DNA of 64,000 bases, from the NCBI GenBank assembly GCA_039583875.1, contig CM077153.1, positions 69,386,482-69,450,481 on the forward strand, given 5' to 3'. Positions 56,998 to 64,000 of the stretch are shown here, one piece after another (positions within the stretch are counted from its first letter, which is position 1; every line of letters begins with the position of its first letter). A program made the position numbers and the translations under genes. A model generated the notes under the pieces. It saw only the letters and a program-made list of their open reading frames with translations, had not been told where the DNA came from and did not search any database. Origin of the DNA: Platanthera guangdongensis. Lineage: Eukaryota > Streptophyta > Magnoliopsida > Asparagales > Orchidaceae.

Positions 56998-58191
56998 ATG
57001 TATTCTTATATGTATATTCGTTGCCGATGGTGTGGGGATTATAGGCATGGTAGTGATGAGTGCCCCACTAAAGATTGGGAGCATAATTCTCGTGGTTCTG
57101 TGTATGGAGCATCGTCTTCATATGGTACTTCATACACCCAACCCAGGCCTTATGGTCAATCCACTTCTATGCATTGATCTTTTTCTTATTCCTCTTCGGT
57201 CCCACCTGGATCGAGGAGTAATGGAAAACGATGTTTGTGTTGTCATAGCACCGACCACGTGTTGAAAGATTGCGCAGAATTTCAGCGCCAGTTGGAGGAG
57301 GATGTTGAACCGGGTATCCGATTCATTCCATCCACCTATCAATCGGCTGCCCCTTCTGATTCTGATGATATGTTCGCAGCACCACCTTGTCTATGGGGGA
57401 CTGCTACGGATATACGCATCAGACTTTCTTCTGATTGGTGTGACGACATTGTGGCACCGTCTCTCCCCATGCACTCTTCCCCTATTGTTGATTCACCCCC
57501 GGAGGAACCGTCACATATTTTCTCTGATGCTGTTGTTCCTCCGCCTTCTTTGCAAGAATTATCTATCCCTATTTTTAGTGAGTCGGTTGATGATGTTAGG
57601 CCAGATTGTGATTCTGAGCCTGAGGATGTGCCCATGTTTGACGAGAATATTATTTTCATTAATGGAAAGTATTACGTCTTGGAACATGTGGACGCACTGA
57701 GGTGTGTTGATGAGGAAGTTTCCACTTCCTTGATGGATGAGGAGGTCCAAACCACCACCGAGGACCTCGAGCTCGCGGATTCCCCTCGCCATGACTCATA
57801 TGATTCTGTCGATGATCTATGTCAGGATCTTGCTGGGAGTGAGACCGGGACCACTACCCCTATTTCTGATTCTCTTAGTTATTCATCTCCTTTATTTCTT
57901 GATCTCATTTCTGTATCTGAGCCTGTGCGGGTTGAGTCTCCACAGGAGCTTCAGGAGGACTTGGAGCTTTCAGCTCGAGTCATCAATGGTAGCATCCTCT
58001 CTCACGAGGAGTTTGATTCCTCCTCTGTTGAGAAAGCTCCATTGATTGCTTTCTCCTCCTGCCCTCTCCCTGTAGTAGACGATACCTTGCTGGGCAAGGA
58101 TTCATTTTGTGGTGAGAAGAGTGAGGACCAGCGCTCCTTCTCTTTTACTTCATTTTTCCTCTACCTGTATTGGGCAGGTATTACTATTTAG
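56998..58191 (+). pseudogene. Zinc-knuckle Gag-like acidic ORF, one internal stop
   Basis: The frame starts at ATG 56998 (an upstream ATG at 56953 is in frame). First knuckle CRWCGDYRHGSDEC, then Ser/Tyr-rich linker, TGA at 57175-57177 (CGA to TGA likely), then in the same frame a second knuckle CLCCHSTDHVLKDC, followed by about 300 residues dominated by D, E, S, P with motifs such as SLQELSIPIFSESVDDV. No protease, RT or known fold. Knuckles would bind RNA; the acidic part is unassigned. Apart from the stop the frame is open to 58191. Confidence 0.72.
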
Positions 58192-60025
58192 GTAGAGGGG
58201 TAACTGTTCTATCGCCGTATCGGTACCCGTTACCTAAACGGATATTGGAACAGTTACCTGTGCATTTTTCTTTTCATACGCCCATTAGCTAGAACCTTTT
58301 CGTAGCCGAATAAGTCATGCTGGGATGACAATAACCCCAGTACTTATCTTTTATTTCCTGCATTTTTTATGCCTAGTTTGTTTTAGTATTTCTTTGTAGT
58401 TTGTATATTTTTGTTTTGTTTTTGCGGAGCTCACCCCTGTAGGTATTCATGGCAAATCATATTGGCGGGGTTGTGATTCTTCGTATGGCGGGTATGCTTC
58501 TGGTTTCCACGCTTCTTCTGGTATGCTCACTGGCTGAGCATTGGGTAACCTCTTCCCTTATCTCTTTATGATTTTAATTTCTCCATCATATGCTGTGTTG
58601 CTTAGTTTAAGTTTGGGGGAGAGCAAGTATTTGTTACCTTTTGCACGCACACACTTCTTATGCATACTAGAAGCTTTTATTGTTATATTTTGATTAGTTC
58701 ATTGCATCACACACCACTGCACCCACATGAGCGCGTGCTTAGCTTTTTGCGTGCTGCAAGTTAAACTCGTTTCTTTTGTATGATTTGGGAAAATTATGGT
58801 GCTGGCTGAGGATTGTGAGACGGAGTAAAATGTTTACCTTGCCGTGCTCCTAGTCGAGTGCTCTTGTCTCATGTAGAAATTTGAGTAGATTTAATTTTTC
58901 TGTATGCTTATAGTTTTATATTTTTCTAATTTCGTAAATACTTTTTATTCTACTCAAAAATTGGTGAATCCGGTGTGAATCCGACGGTAGCTTAGGGATG
59001 TGTGTAGACGGCCATTAGGTTCATATTGCTCGAGTCGGGAGGATGGATAGTCTTTCTCGTCGTCAAAGAACTTGCCCCAAGCTATTCTTGAAGCATGGTT
59101 ATAGGTTAGTTCCCTCGCATGAGTGTGATGTAGGCCATCATTTTGGCCCGGTTGAGATTTGTACCATTCCTAACATCTTATCCTCGCTAGCCCTGTTGTG
59201 CCTACCCCTCCTTTGATTCAGCTCCACCATGATTTCACCAAAGCCTCATATCCAATCCTAGTCGCACACACGAGTTGAGCTTTAGAGTTTTACATTTTCA
59301 TTTTGGGATGTGATGTGGTGATATTATTTGTGAAAATGTGGGAAGTGCTCCCAAGTTTATATCTGCTGAATTGTGAAAAAAAATGAAGGAAAAAAATATA
59401 TTTGTAAAGATAAAAAAAATGAAAAGAAAAATTTTAATTGAAAATCATTTTGGATATGAGATTGTATTTGGAGTAGGCGGTACACACACCCATATTTGTA
59501 AAATTAAGTCTAGGGGTATGGTGTACCCGCGTGTATTTTGCTTAGTAGAGGGATTCATTTTATACTAGCTCATTTGGGTTAGGTGCATAGTCTTCCTGTT
59601 TATCTTTGTTTACTCACCGAAACCCAAGCCCCATCTCTTCACCTAAAGTCCTACTGATTCGTGTGTGAACCAAACCAGTGCCGTGGAGAGAATGCGAAAG
59701 GGCAAGCATATGGTCACCGACATTGGTGGATTCCTTTGGAGGTTATCCCGAGCCCTGATCTTTGGCAATGCTCGCCTAGCGATTAGTCTACTTTCTCCCT
59801 ATGCGTGACCGGATGATTCACCATTATTCCATTTGTGAGTAATAATAAAATGTTGATCCACATTGTGAAAAATATAAACTATTCTGCATACTTAGAAATT
59901 TCTTCTATTATTTTTACGTGTGCGAGCATGCGACTTCGCATAGTACTCCGTATCGCAATTTCTTTGTTAGCTAGTAATTTTCCCTATACGCTTCGATTTT
60001 GTTTGCTCGGGACGCGCAAACAGTT
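58192..60025 (+). other. Noncoding internal region of the LARD-like element
   Basis: 1.8 kb of T-rich sequence without long frames or recognised domains. A poly-A-rich patch (59370-59440) and the tail GTACACCCGC... are unremarkable. Probably structural RNA region of the element. Confidence 0.55.
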
Positions 60026-60038
60026 AAGTCTGGGGGTG
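60026..60038 (+). other. Polypurine tract
   Basis: AAGTCTGGGGGTG directly before the LTR start TGATGAGTCC. Confidence 0.75.
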
Positions 60039-60701
60039 TGATGAGTCCACTTTATATACCTATTTTCGGACTCATCTGGACTTGTTTTCTCGTTGATGCA
60101 CTTAACTTTAGAGCTTTATTTGTTCATATTTGTTATTATGTCCTTTTTATGAGTAAGTGCACATTTATTCTCGTGGTTGTGAATTTTGTTACTTTTATTA
60201 TTTGTACTCTTTTTTGTGATTGCCTGGAATGTCTGCACAGATTAGTGATTTATTTTTCCTATCGGTACAGGGGTCGTTTGCGTGTTCCGGGATGGTTATG
60301 AAACAGAAATACTGCGCACGATCATGGGATCTAATCCGCACGACCACTGGTCGTGCGCCCCTGATCGTGCGCACTACTCTTCATTTTCCAGAATCAGCCT
60401 GGAGTAATCGCACAACCACTGGACACAGTGCGCACGACCACCGGTCGTGTGCCACTGATCGTGTGCATTGATTCCTCTTTTTCTGGAGTCCTGTCTGGGG
60501 TAATCGCACGACCATTGGACTTAGTGCGCATGACCACTGGTCGTGCGCCACTGCTCGTGCGCATTATCCCAGTTCTTCTTCCTAATCTGCCATGCCAGTG
60601 CGCACGATCACGGACATAGTGCGCACGAAACTGGTTGTGCGCCCGTGATCGTGCGCATTGTTCATTTCTGCTTTATATTAATAGTGCAGGTCTTGCCGTA
60701 A
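60039..60701 (+). repeat. 3' LTR, truncated by the N gap
   Basis: Matches 55168-55840 with a few percent of differences, including the U3 palindrome array (60308-60660). It ends mid-LTR at the first N. Confidence 0.93.
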
Positions 60702-61201
60702 NNNNNNNNNNNNNNNNNNNNNNNNNNNNNNNNNNNNNNNNNNNNNNNNNNNNNNNNNNNNNNNNNNNNNNNNNNNNNNNNNNNNNNNNNNNNNNNNNNN
60801 NNNNNNNNNNNNNNNNNNNNNNNNNNNNNNNNNNNNNNNNNNNNNNNNNNNNNNNNNNNNNNNNNNNNNNNNNNNNNNNNNNNNNNNNNNNNNNNNNNNN
60901 NNNNNNNNNNNNNNNNNNNNNNNNNNNNNNNNNNNNNNNNNNNNNNNNNNNNNNNNNNNNNNNNNNNNNNNNNNNNNNNNNNNNNNNNNNNNNNNNNNNN
61001 NNNNNNNNNNNNNNNNNNNNNNNNNNNNNNNNNNNNNNNNNNNNNNNNNNNNNNNNNNNNNNNNNNNNNNNNNNNNNNNNNNNNNNNNNNNNNNNNNNNN
61101 NNNNNNNNNNNNNNNNNNNNNNNNNNNNNNNNNNNNNNNNNNNNNNNNNNNNNNNNNNNNNNNNNNNNNNNNNNNNNNNNNNNNNNNNNNNNNNNNNNNN
61201 N
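60702..61201. other. Assembly gap, exactly 500 N
   Basis: A round-number N run is normally a scaffold join of unknown size. The X-filled frames across it are meaningless. Confidence 0.98.
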
Positions 61202-61375
61202 CCTCTCTTCCCTTCTTTTTCCTTCCTTCTTCATCAATCTTTTGTTCATACCTTTTTCTCCTTCACCTCTTGCCCTCCACCCCCTGTGTGCTTCCTTCTG
61301 TGTCTTCTTACTAAATCTGTCAACCTCTCTTCTTCATTTTCCTCACTTGATGCTTTTGTCTTTCTTCATCCAGTG
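61202..61375. other. Degraded, C/T-rich sequence at gap edge
   Basis: It can be followed loosely to 29080-29175 (TGTCTTCTTACT, AAATCTGTCAACCTC, CTTCATTTTCCTCA) with many missing and inserted bases. It looks like a poor read end rather than a real sequence. Confidence 0.65.
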
Positions 61376-61925
61376 AGTCTTGTTCTCCCCGGGACAGCAA
61401 GCAACTTTTCCTCATCCAGCCTAGCAGGTACCTCTTCATTGATGGTCAGCTTGTCCAGCCTATCTGTTAGACCTGTAGAACTAAATAAAGAACAAGACAA
61501 TTCACTGTTAATCAACTTAGATTCATCAAATACAACTTGATAGATTCCTCTACAACTGGGTAGTTAAGTTGTAGATTCGGTATGACCTACTATTATTATT
61601 GTACCTAACAAATATCCCTTCTAGGGATTTGACAGCAAACTTTGTTTGGTATTGCTTACCATTAACTAATACATAACACTTGCTACTAAAGATTCTGAAG
61701 TATGAAATATTTGGTTTTCTGCCTTTCAAAATCTGATAGGGGTCATCTTATGTTTCTTATTGATGGAGGCTCTATAAGAACATGACATGCAATATTTACT
61801 ACCTCAGCCCAGAAGTACTCAGGGATAGTAGTGTCACTAAGTAGTGTTCTACTTGCCTCAATTAGAGTCCTATTCTTTCTTTCAGCAACTCCATATTGCT
61901 GAGGAGTTCTAGGTGAGGAGAATTC

Positions 61926-62207
61926 CTAATGAATCCCAAGTTCATCACATAACATTTTCATATATTCAGACTGAAATTCAGTTCCATGGTCACTTCTGAT
62001 TTTGACCACTGAACTGTTATGTTCATTCTGAATTTGTCTAACAAAAGTCTGGAAAACAGTTGGGGTTTCAGATTTCTGCGCCAAGAAGAAAAACCATGTG
62101 TATGTAGAATAGTCATCCACAATAACTAGTGTGTATACTTTCCTACCAAGACTATGAAATGGCATAGGACCAAACAAATCCATATGCAAGAGATATAAAC
62201 ATCTCAT
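61926..62207 (-). pseudogene. int: copia integrase core, second copy
   Basis: 93 codons, identical to 29730-30011 apart from one residue (V to F in TYTWVFF, through CCC to ACC-type change). The stop at the GIH end is shared, so both copies descend from the same dead element. Confidence 0.9.
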
Positions 62208-62352
62208 TGAATCTTTGATATCAAGTGCATGGAAAGAGGACTTAGTCTATTTGCCCTTTTGGCAAGTTGAACACACACCCTCTTTAATGCACTTGAATTG
62301 AGAACCATTCCTCACTAACCCATGCTAAATATCTATCCTATTGATTTATAGT

Positions 62353-62823
62353 TCAGATGGGCAAGCCTCTTGTGCCATTTGACACATAATGAAGCTTTTC
62401 TCCTGCAACTAGACAAATGGGTGAGTTGTCAAACTCACAATCTATGTTAAGACAATATACATTCCCTTTCCTAGTGCCAGTCAAAATGATCTCTTGATCA
62501 CTTGACCTTATTATTTGGCACTCCCCGTTGAGGAAGGAGATGTCATAACCTAGATCACTAAGTTGACATATGCTAATCAGGTTATGTCGTAGACCATTCA
62601 CATAAGACACTTTAGTGATAGTAATTGAATTGCTAAAAATGTTACTAAATCCTTTGATGGTTCCTTTTTCTGATCCACCAAAGATTACTTTGGGTCCATT
62701 TTCTATGGGTACATAGTCCCTCAACATTCTTCTTGTTCCAGTCATATGTCTAGAACATCCACTATCCAAGTACCATATAAGGGTATGGTCACTTGGATTA
62801 ACCTGCATCAAATAAAGAATCAC
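62353..62823 (-). pseudogene. pr: copia protease, second copy
   Basis: Same as 30138-30629 until the GEK near residue 144; then a one-base deletion in a T run shifts the frame and removes the His motif of the zinc domain. Confidence 0.9.
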
Positions 62824-63145
62824 TTACCCTTAGAACCCAAATTGTTATTGGGTCCTAGGTCATTGTTAGGTTGAAATCCTGCAGCTGTTCTGACAGGTAG
62901 ACTACTCTTGGTTTTAACACTTATGTTGAACCAACAATCCATGGCAAAATGGCCCACCTTACCACACACCAACACTCAAACCTATTATACCTTCTCTTAG
63001 GTACAGACTTTACTGCTTTGTTGCCAGCAGTTCTGTTGAGTGTAGGTGCTGGAGCAGTAAATCCCAAGACTTCCTCTTGAACCTGATCGGCTTGCCTATA
63101 GTGTGATCTATTGGCATTTGCACCCTTGCCTATGAGATCTTCAAA

Positions 63146-64000
63146 CTAACAGTGACCATGAGTACTATCATGATCATACCTGTTTGTTGGTTGCATCACT
63201 CTCCTAAAGAAAATAGGGGGCTTGGTAGCTAGTGGCTGTGCTGGGGCCTTACCGTTTCTATGAACATTGGTGGCCCTAGTTCTTCCCTTGAAACCTAGAC
63301 CAGTTTTTCCTTTATGATAAATGAAATTATCTATTAAGGGCAAGGATGATTTTGGCTTAGATAATTTAGCAACTAACTCTCTTTCTTGTTGAATTTTTTG
63401 CCTCAAGTTTCTTGATGTGATTTTCCTTTGAAAGAGATTGTGCCCATCTGAATACAGTAATGTTTTTCAGTTTGGCAATCTCCTTCAGTTTTGAATCTAT
63501 CAACACGGCTGAATCTCATGCAGCTTGCTTCAGAGACTCAATCTCCTTGGCCTGCTCCTTGACAAGAAACTTGCTCCTCTTAAGAGCTTGCAACAACCCA
63601 CCATACTCATTAATGAGTTGATGTACATCCCCTTCAGATTCAGAACCATCCACATCTCTTCATGCAGAAGTTTCTAATTCTGATGCAGTGCAGTAATCTG
63701 AAGCTGAGGGAGAACTGTATACCTTACTAGGACCTGGCTGATCCTGGCACTAATCATTTTCAAATAGAGCCATCAGCCTTTTATAGCAAAAGTCTTCTGC
63801 TCCATTTATTGAGTACAGTATTTGAAGGAATTCTAGTTCCCTAGAATCCTCTTCTGTTGAGATCAGACCAACATATGCTTCATCATCTCTTCATCTCCTG
63901 ATCCTGAAGATGAAGAGTCTTTCCAACTCTTCTACTTCTGAGCAACAAGGGATTTCTCCTTCTTGCCTTTCACTTGATGCTTCTTCTTATCTTTAGATTC
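63146..64000 (-). pseudogene. gag: Sirevirus Gag C-part and acidic linker, second copy
   Basis: 63146-63406 matches 30953-31230 with one frame break at the coiled-coil (EAKLQQ to RQKIQQ). The linker to 64000 matches 31321-31807, with a few base changes near 63505 and 63790 and 63890. Confidence 0.85.

Larger units (their letters stand above)
55168..60701 (+). mobile_element. Large non-autonomous gypsy-like element (Asp primer site, no pol)
   Basis: 5' LTR 55168-56746, Asp-type primer site 56753-56772, Gag-like zinc-knuckle ORF, 1.8 kb noncoding region, polypurine tract 60026-60038, 3' LTR from 60039 until cut by the N gap. No protease, RT or integrase. AGCAA (55163-55167) is the left target site; the right one is lost in the gap. 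The Asp primer site is shared with Athila and some Tat-related elements; I would call it a LARD-like derivative. Confidence 0.83.
61376..64000 (-). mobile_element. Second copy of the Sirevirus gag-pol, near identical to 29175-31807
   Basis: Same order on the minus strand: integrase C-part (61376-61920), integrase core (61926-62207), protease (62353-62823, DSGCSRHMTG), second zinc-knuckle region (about 62820-63070), Gag C-part (63146-63406) and acidic linker to the edge. It is 9 bases shorter over 2.63 kb, mostly by single dropped bases in runs, which break further frames (for example the zinc knuckle near 62965 and the domain end at 62353). The same internal stops are kept. Confidence 0.9.

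Noticed and set aside
60635..61540. 301-codon frame across the gap
   Set aside because: Two thirds is N; the ends are LTR and reversed integrase sequence.
1..64000. tRNA, rRNA, snRNA or miRNA genes
   Set aside because: No tRNA cloverleaf blocks or rRNA stretches recognised by eye; tRNA-like words are all primer binding sites.

Overview
The window is a stretch of plant nuclear heterochromatin-type DNA made almost entirely of LTR retrotransposons. Evidence for a flowering plant: Ty1/copia and Ty3/gypsy polyproteins of plant clades (Sirevirus-like copia; Del/Tekay-like, CRM/Reina-like and Tat-like gypsy), primer binding sites matching plant initiator-Met and Asp tRNAs, and LTRs of 1.0-3.1 kb. 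I found no host protein gene, rRNA, tRNA or CRISPR. I cannot name the species.

Layout, left to right: (1) 1-2881, minus strand, 5' LTR plus gag-protease of a copia element, inserted with target repeat GGTAC into the RT of (2), a chromovirus-like gypsy gag-pol (2882-4581, minus) with a short LTR piece and a pol tail behind it (to about 5040). (3) About 5240-9956, minus, a Del/Tekay-like gypsy 3' LTR and pol. (4) About 10016-14600, plus, a chromovirus derivative whose protease, RT and integrase core are replaced by acidic reading frames. (5) About 14600-26800, minus, a second Del/Tekay-like element, broken by (6) a non-autonomous copia element at 18050-22485 (target repeat CACGG, two 1.56 kb LTRs) and (7) a solo copia LTR at 23704-25236. 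(8) A gypsy-type LTR at 26802-27352 and 37135-38060, split by (9) a Sirevirus-like copia at 27353-37134, whose inner 4.7 kb (end of 5' LTR to RT) lies inverted between two directly repeated terminal LTRs. (10) About 38060-42380 and 54039-55167, plus, a Tat-clade gypsy with a second RNase H, split by (11) a complete but dead Tekay-like gypsy with 3.1 kb LTRs at 42381-54038. (12) 55168-60701, plus, a large non-autonomous gypsy-like element (Asp PBS, two zinc knuckles, acidic ORF, no pol), cutting the Tat RNase H. (13) A 500-base N gap (60702-61201). (14) 61202-64000, minus, a nearly identical second copy of the gag-pol of (9), shorter by a few single bases and damaged next to the gap.

All coding regions carry stops or frameshifts; many stops look like C-to-T or G-to-A changes (CGA to TGA, TGG to TAG). 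The most interesting signals are regulatory and structural. Most of the LTR families here, copia and gypsy alike, carry in U3 a dense array of a short CpG-containing palindrome or inverted motif, and some of these motifs are shared between otherwise unrelated elements. The internal inversion of the Sirevirus and the near-duplicate beside the N gap should be read together, because they may be biology or assembly error.
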